Origin: Mycolicibacterium cosmeticum
Lineage (GTDB): Bacteria; Actinomycetota; Actinomycetes; Mycobacteriales; Mycobacteriaceae
Assembly (NCBI GenBank): GCA_016197365.1
Contig: JACPVS010000017.1
Location: 248,001 to 312,000, forward strand
Direction of reading: 5' to 3'
Length of the DNA: 64,000 nt
Position 1 is the first letter of the stretch. The number at the start of each line of letters is the position of its first letter. The notes under the pieces are model-generated. The model was not told the DNA's origin. It saw nothing but the letters and a program-made list of their open reading frames with translations, and searched no databases. A program made the translations under genes and the position numbers. Positions 1 through 9,776 of the stretch are shown here, one piece after another.

Positions 1-484
1 TGTCGGTCAGAGTCTGCAGCGCCTCCTCGAACTTGGGCTTGTCCAGGGCGCTGACGTTGCCGCCGAGATCCTGCAACGCGGTGTTCAACGTGTACGGAGT
101 CGTGGTGCGCCCCACCGGGATCACCGTCGAATCCCCGTTGCCCTTCGGGGTCACCGACAGCGACTTCTGGCCCAACACGGTATCGGTCTTGATGGACACC
201 AGCGTCTGGTTGCCGACCTTGATGTTGCGGTCGACGGTGAAGCCCACCTTGGCCTGATCGCCCGCCAGGGCGACCGAGGTGACCTTGCCGACCTTGATGC
301 CGGACACCGCGACGTCGTTACCCGGCGAGATTCCGCCGGCATCGCTGAAGTAGGCCTCGTAGTTGCGGCCCTGCGGGTACCACGGCAAGCCGGTGTAGCC
401 GAAGGAGATCAGTACCAGGCAGGCCACCACGAAGATGCCGAGGATGCCGGTCCGTAACGTGTTGTTGCCGCTGGGGCTAGCCAT
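1..484 (-). CDS. mce4C: Mce-family protein Mce4C (N-terminal part; runs off the left edge)
   Basis: Reverse-strand ATG at 484 gives MASPSGNNTLRTGILGIFVVACLVLISFGYTGLPWYPQGRNYEAYFSDAGGISPGNDVAVSGIKVGKV, a typical Mce N-terminal TM plus MCE domain; next gene downstream of mce4B. Confidence 0.88.
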   Translation of the reverse strand, partial: MASPSGNNTLRTGILGIFVVACLVLISFGYTGLPWYPQGRNYEAYFSDAGGISPGNDVAVSGIKVGKVTSVALAGDQAKVGFTVDRNIKVGNQTLVSIKTDTVLGQKSLSVTPKGNGDSTVIPVGRTTTPYTLNTALQDLGGNVSALDKPKFEEALQTLTD

Positions 485-1514
485 TTTCCGAGCACCTCCC
501 CTTGGTCGGGTCCGGTGGGCCGCCGAACGGGATCAGGATGTCGCTGCCCGCCGGTCCGTTGATCTTCATCCGGATCGAGCAGTAGTAGATGTTGAAGAAC
601 GAGCCGTACGCACCGAGGGCGTTGAGCCGCATGTAGTTCTCGGCCAGCGGCTCGATCACCTTGTTGATGTCGGCCTTGCGCTCGTCGGCCCGCTGCAGGA
701 ACGGCCGGGCATTCTCGATGACACCCTGCAGTGGGCGCCGCGATGCCTCCAGCATCTCGGTCAGGTCGCTCGAGGCCGAGGCCAGGGGCCCGATGGCGCC
801 GGCGATGGGATCACGGCCTTCGGCCAGACCGGTGATGAGCTTCTGCAGTTCATCGACGCTGGCGTTGAACTGGGTGCCCTTCGCGTCGACGGTGCCCAGC
901 ACGGTGTTCAGGTTCGTGATCACGTCGCCGATGAGCTGATCCCGGTTGGCCAGGTTCTGGCTGAACGAGCTGGTATTGGCCAGCAGGTTCTGGATGGCGC
1001 CACCTTGACCCTGCAGCAGTTCGATGACGGCGTTGCTGACCTCGTTGACCTTCGACCCGTCCAGGCCCTTGAGCACCGGGCGCAATCCGCCCAGCAGCGC
1101 GTCCAGATCCAGTGCGGGCTGGGTGTTCTCGCGTGCGATCGTGCTTCCGGGCGGGAGCTTGCGCAGCTCGCCGGGGCCCGAGGTGATCTCCAGGTAGCGG
1201 TCACCGACCAGGTTCTCGTAGCGCACGACGGCGCGTGTCGAGGTGTACAGCTGGTAGCGCTTGTTGACGTCGAAGGCCACGTCGACGCTGTTGTCGGGGT
1301 TGAGCTTCACGGTCTTGACGCTGCCCACCGGCACACCGGAGATGCGTACGTCCTGACCGGCTTTCAACCGGGACGCCTCGGCGAAGTTGGCGTGATACGC
1401 GGTACTGGAAGCGAATCGGAACTGGCCGAACACCACCACCAGGCCCGCGGCGACCAACAGCATCGCGACCGTGAATACGGCGACGTTGATCAACGTCCGC
1501 CTCTGGCTCTGCAT
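477..1514 (-). CDS. mce4B: Mce-family protein Mce4B
   Basis: ORF 345 aa with MCE domain (YHANFAEASRLKAGQDVRISGVPVGSVKTVKLN); position in mce operon. Confidence 0.92.
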   Translation of the reverse strand: MQSQRRTLINVAVFTVAMLLVAAGLVVVFGQFRFASSTAYHANFAEASRLKAGQDVRISGVPVGSVKTVKLNPDNSVDVAFDVNKRYQLYTSTRAVVRYENLVGDRYLEITSGPGELRKLPPGSTIARENTQPALDLDALLGGLRPVLKGLDGSKVNEVSNAVIELLQGQGGAIQNLLANTSSFSQNLANRDQLIGDVITNLNTVLGTVDAKGTQFNASVDELQKLITGLAEGRDPIAGAIGPLASASSDLTEMLEASRRPLQGVIENARPFLQRADERKADINKVIEPLAENYMRLNALGAYGSFFNIYYCSIRMKINGPAGSDILIPFGGPPDPTKGRCSENG

Positions 1515-2716
1515 CAGAAATCATCCCGTTCGGCGTACGCCCCGTTGAACAGGAACTGCAGCGTCGAGGGCGCGTTGAACTGCAACTCGGTGTTCGGCTG
1601 GAACGGCACGTAGGCGTTGTCGGTCACCAGGAACGGGGTGTGGTACCAACTGCCACCGAACTGCTTGCTGGGCACGTCCGGAAGGCCACGGCAGTTCGGG
1701 CCACCGGAGGCGTTCACCATCGGCAGGCTCTCGGGGTAGGTGTACGCCGGGGCACCGGGCAGGAAGTTCGACGCCACGAACAGGCCCGGCCGGATTCCGC
1801 CGATCACCGGCGCGAACGTCTCGTTGGCCTTCTTGACGCCCTTGAAGAGGCAGCCGAATTCAGGTGAGTAGTCGGCCGCTACCTTGGCCAGCGCCCGCAG
1901 CCGCTTGATGGCCGCGATGTAGTCGTCGGCGGCCGGCGCCAGCGTGGCCGTGCCGTTCTCGGCGAACCCGGTGGCGGCCAGCAGCGCGGCGTTCAGGTTG
2001 TCCTGCTCGTCGACGATGGTCTTGGACAGCTTCGGCGCGTTGTCCAGCACGGTGGCCAGATCCGCACCGGTGTCGCCGTAGATGTTGGCGACGACCCCGG
2101 CCTTGGAGATGTCGGACTGCAGCGTCGGCAGCTTCGGATTGAGCTGCGCCAGATAGGTGTTCAGGCCGGCCATGGTGGCACCCAGGTCATCACCGTGGCC
2201 GCGCAGGCCTTCGCCCAGCGCGGTCAGGGTGGCGTTCAGGTTGATGGGGTCGATCTTGTGCAGCAGGTCTGTCAGGGTTTGGAAGAGGGTGTTGACTTCC
2301 AGCTGGACGCTGCTGGCCGCGATACTGGTCCCCGGCTGCAGGTGCGTCTTCTTCGGATCCTCGGGCGGCAGGAACTCCACCGACTTGGCACCGAAAACCG
2401 TTGTGCCGCCGATTTTCACCACCGCATTGGACGGGATGAATCGCATCTGGTTGCGGTCGATGTCCAGGGTCAGCTTGGCCTGCTCGCCGGCGTAGGCGAT
2501 GTTGGTGACCTTGCCGATCTGGATGCCGCGGTACTTGACCTTGGCATCGGTTTCCATCACCAGGCCGGCCCGCTGGGAGGTGACGGTGACGGTGTCGGTC
2601 TTGATGAAGGCAGCCGTGTACGAGAGATAGGTGAACACCACTGCGGCGACGACGATCAGCGCGAGGATCGCGGCGGCGATCCTGACATGGCTGCGCTTGG
2701 CGCTTCCGGAAGACAC
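1514..2716 (-). CDS. mce4A: Mce-family protein Mce4A
   Basis: ORF 400 aa, N-terminal TM + MCE domain (SQRAGLVMETDAKVKYRGIQIGKV); first mce gene after yrbE pair. Confidence 0.92.
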   Translation of the reverse strand: MSSGSAKRSHVRIAAAILALIVVAAVVFTYLSYTAAFIKTDTVTVTSQRAGLVMETDAKVKYRGIQIGKVTNIAYAGEQAKLTLDIDRNQMRFIPSNAVVKIGGTTVFGAKSVEFLPPEDPKKTHLQPGTSIAASSVQLEVNTLFQTLTDLLHKIDPINLNATLTALGEGLRGHGDDLGATMAGLNTYLAQLNPKLPTLQSDISKAGVVANIYGDTGADLATVLDNAPKLSKTIVDEQDNLNAALLAATGFAENGTATLAPAADDYIAAIKRLRALAKVAADYSPEFGCLFKGVKKANETFAPVIGGIRPGLFVASNFLPGAPAYTYPESLPMVNASGGPNCRGLPDVPSKQFGGSWYHTPFLVTDNAYVPFQPNTELQFNAPSTLQFLFNGAYAERDDF

Positions 2717-2723
2717 TGGCCGC

Positions 2724-3566
2724 CTACCCGGAGAGGTTGAAGTTGCCGGACGCGCCGTACACGGCGAGTGAGATGAACAGGGTGATGGTGACGACCACGA
2801 TGAGCGAGGTGCGCACGGCCTGGCCCACGGCGATGCCCACGCCCACCGGACCGCCGGATGCGTTGTACCCGTAGTAGGTGTGCACCAGCATCACCGCGAT
2901 GGACATGACGATTGCCTGCAGGAACGACCACAGCAGGTCGGTGGGGATCAGGAATGTGTTGAAGTAGTGGTCGTACAGGCCCGCGGACTGGCCGTTGATG
3001 AACACCGTGGTGAACCGTGCGGCGAAGAACGCGGCCAGCACCGACAGCGAATACAGCGGGATGATGGCGATGAGCCCGGCGATCAGGCGGGTGGACACCA
3101 GATACGAAACGGCATGCACCGCCATGGCTTCCACCGCGTCGATCTCCTCGGCGACCCGCATGGCGCCGAGCTGTGCGGTGGTGCCGGCCCCGATCGTGGC
3201 GGCCAGCGCGATACCCGCGATGACCGGCGCCACGATGCGGACGTTGAGGAAGGCCGAGAGGAAGCCGGTGAGGGCCTCGATGCCGATGTTGCCCAACGAG
3301 GAGTAACCCTGCACGGCGATCACGCCGCCCGACGCCAAGGTCAGGAACGCCGCGACACCGACGGTTCCGCCGATCATCACCAAAGCGCCCGCGCCCATGG
3401 TCATCTCGGCGACCAGCCGGATGGTCTCTTTGCGATACCGGGTCAGGGCGTTGGGAATGTAGCGCATGGTCTCGCCGTAGAACAGCGCCTGTTCGCCGAC
3501 ATTGTCGACGATGGCGGGCACGCCACGGAAGAACCGGCGCACGCGCAAGGTCACGTCATAGCTCAT
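2724..3566 (-). CDS. yrbE4B: MlaE/YrbE-family ABC permease YrbE4B
   Basis: ORF 280 aa, multi-TM YrbE family (GTVGVAAFLTLASGGVIAVQGYSSLGNIG...AEEIDAVEAM). Confidence 0.92.
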   Translation of the reverse strand: MSYDVTLRVRRFFRGVPAIVDNVGEQALFYGETMRYIPNALTRYRKETIRLVAEMTMGAGALVMIGGTVGVAAFLTLASGGVIAVQGYSSLGNIGIEALTGFLSAFLNVRIVAPVIAGIALAATIGAGTTAQLGAMRVAEEIDAVEAMAVHAVSYLVSTRLIAGLIAIIPLYSLSVLAAFFAARFTTVFINGQSAGLYDHYFNTFLIPTDLLWSFLQAIVMSIAVMLVHTYYGYNASGGPVGVGIAVGQAVRTSLIVVVTITLFISLAVYGASGNFNLSG

Positions 3567-3575
3567 CGAGTGGAC

Positions 3576-4340
3576 CTACCGCTCCAGAACCCGGACGCCG
3601 ACGGCGGTCAAGATGACGTTGATGACGAACAGGCAGATGAAGGCATAGACCACCGTCTCGTTCACCGCGATGCCCACACCTTTGGGGCCGCCCTGCACGG
3701 TGAGCCCGCGGTAGCAGCCGACCAGCCCGGCCATCAACCCGAACAGCACGGACTTGAACATGGCGAGCACCAGTTCACCCAGTCCGGTCAGGATGGTCAG
3801 GCCGTTGATGAAAGCTCCCGGGTTCACGCCCTGCAGGAACACGGAGAAGACGTAGCCGCCTGCCAGGCCGATCGCGCAGACCAGGCCGTTGAGCAGGAGG
3901 GCCACGAACGTCGAGGCCAGCACACGCGGCACCACCAGCCGCTGGATCGGGTCGATACCGAGGACGCGCATGGCGTCGATCTCTTCGCGAATGGTGCGCG
4001 CACCCAGATCCGCGCAGATGGCGGTGGCGCCCGCACCGGCGACCACGAGAACGGTCACGACCGGACCGAGCTGGGTGATGGTGCCGAACGCCGTGCCGGC
4101 ACCGGACAGGTCGGCCGCGCCGATCTCGCGCAGCAGGATGTTGAGCGTGAAGGCCACCAGGACCGTGAACGGAATGGACACCAGCAGCGTGGGGACCAGC
4201 GAGACGCGGGCGATCATCCAGGTCTGGTCGAGGAACTCGCGGAACTGGAACGGCCGCTGCCACATCTTGACGAAGGTGTCGATGGTCATCTCAAAGAACC
4301 CACCCACGGCCCGGGCCGGAGCCGCAAGCTGTTCGATCAA
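3576..4340 (-). CDS. yrbE4A: MlaE/YrbE-family ABC permease YrbE4A
   Basis: ORF 254 aa, YrbE family (DLGARTIREEIDAMRVLGIDPIQRLVVPRVLA); first gene of the mce4 operon. Confidence 0.92.
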   Translation of the reverse strand: MIEQLAAPARAVGGFFEMTIDTFVKMWQRPFQFREFLDQTWMIARVSLVPTLLVSIPFTVLVAFTLNILLREIGAADLSGAGTAFGTITQLGPVVTVLVVAGAGATAICADLGARTIREEIDAMRVLGIDPIQRLVVPRVLASTFVALLLNGLVCAIGLAGGYVFSVFLQGVNPGAFINGLTILTGLGELVLAMFKSVLFGLMAGLVGCYRGLTVQGGPKGVGIAVNETVVYAFICLFVINVILTAVGVRVLER

Positions 4341-4477
4341 CCTCGGCTCCGTTCTCGGTTGGGGGAAGAATGACCCTGCGTTGGCGAAGAGCCCGAATAT
4401 AGCGGGTATCTGTTCGCTCCGGCGGCCTTTCCACCCCTGGTCTACACGCTCGGCTTAGTGAGCGGGCTCATACTAAC

Positions 4478-4491
4478 TAGAACACGTTCAC
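4478..4491. promoter_or_regulatory. KstR-type box (proximal) upstream of yrbE4A: TAGAACACGTTCAC (one terminal mismatch)
   Basis: Direct match to TnnAACnnGTTnnA except final base. Confidence 0.75.
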
Positions 4492-4565
4492 AGTGTCAAA
4501 GAACCGCAATCTTGCCGAAAAATTCTCGTTTCCGCTGGTCAAGACCAGTGTGACCTGCATCATTT

Positions 4566-4579
4566 TAGAACGTGTTCTA
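4566..4579. promoter_or_regulatory. KstR-type box (distal) upstream of yrbE4A: TAGAACGTGTTCTA, full match
   Basis: Full match to TnnAACnnGTTnnA; near-perfect palindrome. Confidence 0.88.
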
Positions 4580-4615
4580 ATCCCCATCAGTCACTCGGGT
4601 ATGACGTTCTCGATT

Positions 4616-5551
4616 TCAAGAACCCATTAGCGCAGAGGCGGAGAATCCCGTTTCCGGATCCCGCTCAGCAAAGAAGCCGCCGAGCGCAGAACTCAGTGCC
4701 TCCGGGTCCCACGCGTCGCCGGTGGCCTCGAAGCGCTGCGCCACCGTCGGCGCGGCAACCAACGTGACCGTCGGGCCGTAGACGATGAACAGCTGCCCGT
4801 TGACGGCCTCGGCCGCGGGCGAGGAAAGATAGGTCACCAGGGTCACGACGTGCTCGGGCGACAACGCGTCGACCTGACCGTCGGACAGCTCCGGCGCGTC
4901 ACCGAACACATCGGCGGTCATGGCGGTGCGGGCGCGCGGCGCAATGGCATTGGCTCGCACTCCGTAACGGCCCAGACCGCGGGCGGCGGTCAGCGTCAGC
5001 GCCGTGATCCCGGCTTTGGCCGCGCCGTAGTTGGCCTGCCCCACCGGTCCGGCCAGACCCGCCTCGGACGAGGTGTTCACGATCCGGCCGTAAACCCGGC
5101 CGTCCGCCGCCTCTTTCGCCTTCGCCCGCCAATAGGTGGCCGCATTGCGGGTCAGCAGGAAGTGGCCGCGCAGGTGTACGGCGATCACTGCGTCCCAGTC
5201 CTCGTCGGACATGTTGAACAGCATCTTGTCCCGCGTGATGCCCGCGTTGTTCACCACGATGCTCAGGCCGCCGAGGCCGTCCGCTGTCGACACGAGTTCG
5301 TCGGCGGTGCTGCGGGCGCTGATGTCACCGGCGACGGCCACGCCCTTGGCGCCGGCCGCGGCGATCTCGTCGAGCACATCAGATTTGTCCAGGGCGGCAG
5401 CGATGTCGTTGACCACCACGGTCGCGCCGGCACGGGCCAGACCGACGGCTTCCGCGCGGCCCAGACCGGCCGCGGCACCGGTCACGACGGCGACCTTGCC
5501 GGACAGGTCGAGGGCGTCGTTTCCAGCTGAATTCTGCGATGACGAAGTCAA
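4616..5551 (-). CDS. hsd4A: Short-chain dehydrogenase (Hsd4A / Rv3502c-like)
   Basis: Rossmann GTAAGLGRAEAVGLA motif, NNAG, YGAAK catalytic motif; synteny. Confidence 0.82.
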   Translation of the reverse strand: MTSSSQNSAGNDALDLSGKVAVVTGAAAGLGRAEAVGLARAGATVVVNDIAAALDKSDVLDEIAAAGAKGVAVAGDISARSTADELVSTADGLGGLSIVVNNAGITRDKMLFNMSDEDWDAVIAVHLRGHFLLTRNAATYWRAKAKEAADGRVYGRIVNTSSEAGLAGPVGQANYGAAKAGITALTLTAARGLGRYGVRANAIAPRARTAMTADVFGDAPELSDGQVDALSPEHVVTLVTYLSSPAAEAVNGQLFIVYGPTVTLVAAPTVAQRFEATGDAWDPEALSSALGGFFAERDPETGFSASALMGS

Positions 5552-5564
5552 TTTATGAATACCT

Positions 5565-5756
5565 CTAGTCTTTTCGGATCAACGCTGCGCGGGGGCACTC
5601 GGCGACGGACTGCTCGGCCAGGTCCTCCTGGTCGGCCGGCACCGGGTCGGCCTTGATCACCGCATAGTCGTCGTCGTCCAAATCAAACAGGTCGGGGGCA
5701 ATACCCACACATACCGCGTTGCCTTCACAACGATCGCGGTCGACTTCCACACGCAT
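5565..5756 (-). CDS. fdxD: Small ferredoxin (FdxD / Rv3503c-like), three-Cys type
   Basis: MRVEVDRDRCEGNAVCVG...VAECPRAAL; CxxNxxC...CP pattern; start chosen at 5756. Confidence 0.85.
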   Translation of the reverse strand: MRVEVDRDRCEGNAVCVGIAPDLFDLDDDDYAVIKADPVPADQEDLAEQSVAECPRAALIRKD

Positions 5757-5850
5757 GACAACCTCCTCGTGTTCTTCACGCAATTGATCTCCGGGGCCTG
5801 CACAGACCTGCCAATGTGCTGGCTAACCATACCGCCCTGGACCCCAAGAC

Positions 5851-5864
5851 TAGAACGTGTTACA
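5851..5864. promoter_or_regulatory. KstR-type box in fdxD-fadE26 divergent promoter: TAGAACGTGTTACA
   Basis: Full match to TnnAACnnGTTnnA. Confidence 0.88.
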
Positions 5865-5944
5865 ACCGGTTGAGAAAAAGGTGCCGTTGAGCACCTTCGA
5901 TACAACACGGCATGGCAACGCCACCCGACAGTGAGGACGTCAAG

Positions 5945-7126
5945 ATGCGGATCGGTTACACCGCCGAGCAGGAGGAGTTGCGCCGCGAGTTGCGGTCGTA
6001 CTTCACCAAACTGATGACACCCGAGCGTGCCGACGCCCTGGCCGCCAGCGACGGCGAGATGGGCCGCGGCAACGTCTATCGCGAAACCGTGTCGCAGATG
6101 GGCAAGGACGGTTGGCTGACGCTGAACTGGCCCGAGGAGTACGGCGGCCAGGCCCGCACGCCGATGGAGAGCCTGATCTTCAACGACGAGGCCGCCCTCG
6201 CCAACGTCCCGGTCCCGTTCCTGACCATCAACAGCGTCGCGCCGACGATCATGCACTTCGGCACCGAGGAGCAGAAGAACTTCTTCCTGCCCAAGATCGC
6301 CGCGGGCGATCTGCACTTCTCCATCGGTTACTCCGAGCCCGGCGCCGGCACCGACCTCGCGTCGCTGCGCACCACCGCCGTGCACGACGGGGACGACTAC
6401 GTCATCAACGGCCAGAAGATGTGGACCAGCCTCATCGCCTACGCCGACTATGTGTGGCTGGCCGTGCGCACCAACCCCGAGGCGAAGAAGCATCGCGGCA
6501 TCTCGATGCTGATCGTCCCCACCGCCGCCGAGGGTTTCTCCTGGACGCCGGTGCACACCATGTCCGGTGTCGACACCAGTGCCACCTACTACCAGGACGT
6601 CCGGGTGCCCAAGACGGCGCTCGTCGGCGATGAGGACGCGGGCTGGAAGCTGGTCACCAACCAGCTCAACCACGAGCGCGTCGCGCTGGTTTCCGCGCAG
6701 CCGATCTTCTTGGCGCTCAACGGGGTTCGCGAATGGGCCCAGAACACCAAAGATGTGCACGGCAAGCGGCTGATCGACGCCGAGTGGGTGCAGCTGAACC
6801 TGGCCCGAGTGCACGCCAAGGCCGAGGTGCTCAAGCTGATCAACTGGGAGCTCGCGTCGGCCGAGGATGTCGCGCCCTCCCCCGCCGACGCGTCCGCGGC
6901 GAAGGTGTTCGGCACCGAACTGGCGACCGAGGCCTATCGGCTGCTCATGGAGGTGCTCGGCACCTCGGCGACGCTGCGCACCGGATCGCCCGGCGCCCTG
7001 CTGCGTGGACGGGTGGAGCGCATGCACCGTTCGTGCCTCATCCTGACCTTCGGCGGTGGCACCAACGAGATCCAGCGCGACATCATCGGCATGGTCGCGC
7101 TCGGCCTGCCCCGAGTGAACCGATAA
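5945..7126 (+). CDS. fadE26: Acyl-CoA dehydrogenase FadE26 (ChsE4)
   Basis: ORF; MRIGYTAEQEELRRELRSYF start; ACAD motifs GYSEPGAGTDLASLRT, FGGGTNEIQRDIIG. Confidence 0.9.
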   Translation: MRIGYTAEQEELRRELRSYFTKLMTPERADALAASDGEMGRGNVYRETVSQMGKDGWLTLNWPEEYGGQARTPMESLIFNDEAALANVPVPFLTINSVAPTIMHFGTEEQKNFFLPKIAAGDLHFSIGYSEPGAGTDLASLRTTAVHDGDDYVINGQKMWTSLIAYADYVWLAVRTNPEAKKHRGISMLIVPTAAEGFSWTPVHTMSGVDTSATYYQDVRVPKTALVGDEDAGWKLVTNQLNHERVALVSAQPIFLALNGVREWAQNTKDVHGKRLIDAEWVQLNLARVHAKAEVLKLINWELASAEDVAPSPADASAAKVFGTELATEAYRLLMEVLGTSATLRTGSPGALLRGRVERMHRSCLILTFGGGTNEIQRDIIGMVALGLPRVNR

Positions 7127-7134
7127 GGACCATC

Positions 7135-8244
7135 ATGGATTTCACCCCTACCGAAGCATCCACCGATCTGGGCGGCCTGGTCCGCACCATCACCGAATCG
7201 GTTTGCACACCCGAACACCAGCGCGTGCTCGACGGACTCGACGAGCGCTTCGACCGCGACCTCTGGGCCAAGCTGATCGACGCCGACATCCTGTCGACGG
7301 CCGCGCCGGAGACGTTGGGCGGCGGCGGTTTCGGCGTGCTGGAACAGGCCGCCGTGCTGACCGCACTGGGCCGCCAGCTCGCGGCGGTGCCCTACCTGGA
7401 GTCCTCGGTGCTCGCCGCGGGCGCGCTGGCCAAGTTCGGCTCCGAAGCGCTGCAACAGGACTGGGCCGTGCCCGCGATCAACGGCGCGAAGGTCGTCACG
7501 GTCGCACTCGACGGTGAGATGGGCGAGGGCCCGGTGCAGGCTGCGTCTTCTTCAGGGCCTGACGGTCCTGTGTTCCGACTGACCGGATCCCGCACCCAGG
7601 TCGCCTACGGCCCGGTGGCCGACGCCTTCCTGGTGCCCGCCGAAACTCCCTCCGGTGTCCAGGTTTTCGTGATCACCGCCGCAGATCCGGGCGTCTCCGT
7701 GAGCACACTGGACACCACCGGTCACGGCACGGTGGGTCATCTGGAGCTCGGCGGTACCAGCGTCGACGCGTCCCGCGTCGTCGGCGGCCAGGAGGTGCTC
7801 GACTGGCTGACGGTACGCACCGCGCTGGGCCGCACCGCATTCCAGCTCGGTGTGCTGGAGCGCGCCCTGGAACTCACCGCCGTGTACGCCCGCGAGCGCG
7901 AGCAGTTCGACAGGCCCATCGGCAGTTTCCAGGCGGTGTCCTCGCGACTGGCCGACGGCTACATCGACGTCAAGGCACTGCGGTCGACGCTGACCCAGGC
8001 AGCGTGGCGGCTCTCCGAGGATCTGCCCGCCGACATCGACGTGGCCAGTGCCGCATTCTGGGCGGCCGACGCAGGCCACCGCGTCGCACACACGACGGTG
8101 CACGTGCACGGTGGTGTCGGTATCGACACGGATCATCCGATCCACCGGTACTTCCTGGCCGCCAAGCAGACCGAGTTTGCCCTCGGCGGGGCGACGGGGC
8201 AGCTGCTGCAGATCGGCCGCGAGTTGGCCGACACCCCGGCCTGA
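7135..8244 (+). CDS. fadE27: Acyl-CoA dehydrogenase FadE27 (ChsE5)
   Basis: ORF from MDFTPTEASTDLG; ACAD C-terminal (EREQFDRPIGSFQAVSSRLAD, HVHGGVGIDTDHPIHRYFLAAKQ); paired with fadE26. Confidence 0.9.
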   Translation: MDFTPTEASTDLGGLVRTITESVCTPEHQRVLDGLDERFDRDLWAKLIDADILSTAAPETLGGGGFGVLEQAAVLTALGRQLAAVPYLESSVLAAGALAKFGSEALQQDWAVPAINGAKVVTVALDGEMGEGPVQAASSSGPDGPVFRLTGSRTQVAYGPVADAFLVPAETPSGVQVFVITAADPGVSVSTLDTTGHGTVGHLELGGTSVDASRVVGGQEVLDWLTVRTALGRTAFQLGVLERALELTAVYAREREQFDRPIGSFQAVSSRLADGYIDVKALRSTLTQAAWRLSEDLPADIDVASAAFWAADAGHRVAHTTVHVHGGVGIDTDHPIHRYFLAAKQTEFALGGATGQLLQIGRELADTPA

Positions 8245-8246
8245 CC

Positions 8247-9767
8247 GTGCCCGACACGGGCTCGACCGTCGGCGAGCTGCTGCTACCACTCGCGGGCGTT
8301 ACGGACCGCGGCATCCATTGCGGTGCCGAGTTCACCAGCTGGCGCGACCATATCGCCGCGGGTGCCCAGCTGGCCGCGGCCCTGCGCGCCCGCCTCGACC
8401 CGAGCAGGCCGCCGCATGTCGGTGTGCTGCTGGGCAACACGCCGTTCTTCTCCAGCGTGCTGGTGGCGGCGGGCCTGTCCGGGCTGGTTCCGGTCGGTCT
8501 GAACCCGACGCGGCGTGGCGCGGCATTGGCAAGTGACATCGAGCGGGCGGATTGCCAGCTGGTGCTGGCCGATTCGGGTGCCGAGGTGCCTGCAGGCGTC
8601 TCTCACATCGACGTCGAATCACACGAGTGGACAACCGAACTCGCGGCCCATGCCGGCACTCCGGTGCGCTTCGCCGAGTTGTCCCCGGACGATCTCTTCA
8701 TGCTGATCTTCACCTCCGGCACCAGCGGAGACCCCAAGGCCGTCCGGGTCACCCAGGACAAGGTGGCTTTCCCCGGCCGGATGCTGGCCGACCGGTTCGG
8801 GCTCGGCCCCGCCGACACGTGCTACCTGTCCATGCCGCTGTTCCACTCCAACGCGATCATGGCGGGCTGGGCGGTCGCGGTGGCCGCGGGTGCCTCGATC
8901 GCGTTGCGGCGCAAGTTCTCCGCGTCGCGGTTCATCCCCGATGTGCGCCGCTACGGCGCCACCTATGCCAACTACGTGGGCAAGCCGCTGTCCTACATCC
9001 TCACCACCCCGGCGCAACCCGACGACGCCGACAACCCGCTGAAGTTCCTGTACGGCAACGAAGGGGCGCCGCGAGATCTGGTGCGCTTCGCCGACCGGTT
9101 CGGCGTGCGGGTGGTGGACGGATTCGGCTCCACCGAGGGTGGCGTGGCAATCGCCAGGACCCCCGAGACCCCGGACGGGTCACTGGGGCCACTGACCGAC
9201 GAGGTGGCCATCATCGACGTGCAGACCGGACAGCCGTGCCCGCCCGGGGTGGTCGGCGAAATCGTGAATCCGACTGGTGCCGGCTGGTTTCGGGGTTATT
9301 ACAACTCCCCCGACGCCCAGGCCGAGCGGATGGCCGGCGGCGTCTACCACACCGGCGACCTCGCCTACCGGGACGAGTCCGACTTCGTGTATTTCGCCGG
9401 GCGCCTCGGCGACTGGATGCGGGTGGACGGCGAGAACCTGGGCACCGCGCCGATCGAGCGGATCCTGCTACGCCATCCCGACATCGCCGAGGCCGCCGTG
9501 TATCCCGTCCCCGACCCCGCGGTGGGTGACCGGGTGATGGCGGCGGTGGTGCCGGTGCCCGGCGCGTCCTTCGACGCCGAGACGTTCACGGCGTTCCTGA
9601 CCGAGCAGGCTGACCTCGGCCCCAAACAGTGGCCGTCATTCGTCCGGGTCAGCACCGCACTGCCGCGCACCGAGACCTTCAAGGTGCTCAAGCGGGAACT
9701 GTCGGCCGAGGCGACCGACTGCGCCGATCCGGTGCACACCATCCAACGGCAGACCCTGCGCAGCTAG
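8247..9767 (+). CDS. fadD17: Fatty-acid-CoA ligase FadD17
   Basis: AMP-binding motif IFTSGTSGDPKAVRVTQ; GTG start at 8247 just after fadE27; synteny. Confidence 0.88.
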   Translation: MPDTGSTVGELLLPLAGVTDRGIHCGAEFTSWRDHIAAGAQLAAALRARLDPSRPPHVGVLLGNTPFFSSVLVAAGLSGLVPVGLNPTRRGAALASDIERADCQLVLADSGAEVPAGVSHIDVESHEWTTELAAHAGTPVRFAELSPDDLFMLIFTSGTSGDPKAVRVTQDKVAFPGRMLADRFGLGPADTCYLSMPLFHSNAIMAGWAVAVAAGASIALRRKFSASRFIPDVRRYGATYANYVGKPLSYILTTPAQPDDADNPLKFLYGNEGAPRDLVRFADRFGVRVVDGFGSTEGGVAIARTPETPDGSLGPLTDEVAIIDVQTGQPCPPGVVGEIVNPTGAGWFRGYYNSPDAQAERMAGGVYHTGDLAYRDESDFVYFAGRLGDWMRVDGENLGTAPIERILLRHPDIAEAAVYPVPDPAVGDRVMAAVVPVPGASFDAETFTAFLTEQADLGPKQWPSFVRVSTALPRTETFKVLKRELSAEATDCADPVHTIQRQTLRS

Positions 9768-9776
9768 AGTGCGCGC

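Noticed and set aside
453-466. CCGTAACGTGTTGT within mce4C, resembles the KstR core
   Set aside because: Lacks the flanking T/A positions and palindromic ends; coding sequence
435-1613. 392-aa plus-strand ORF opposite mce4B
   Set aside because: Antisense frame of a clear Mce4B gene in high-GC DNA; composition is typical of a shadow ORF
2880-4373. 497-aa plus-strand ORF opposite yrbE4A/yrbE4B
   Set aside because: His/Gln/Asp-rich shadow translation of two well-supported YrbE genes
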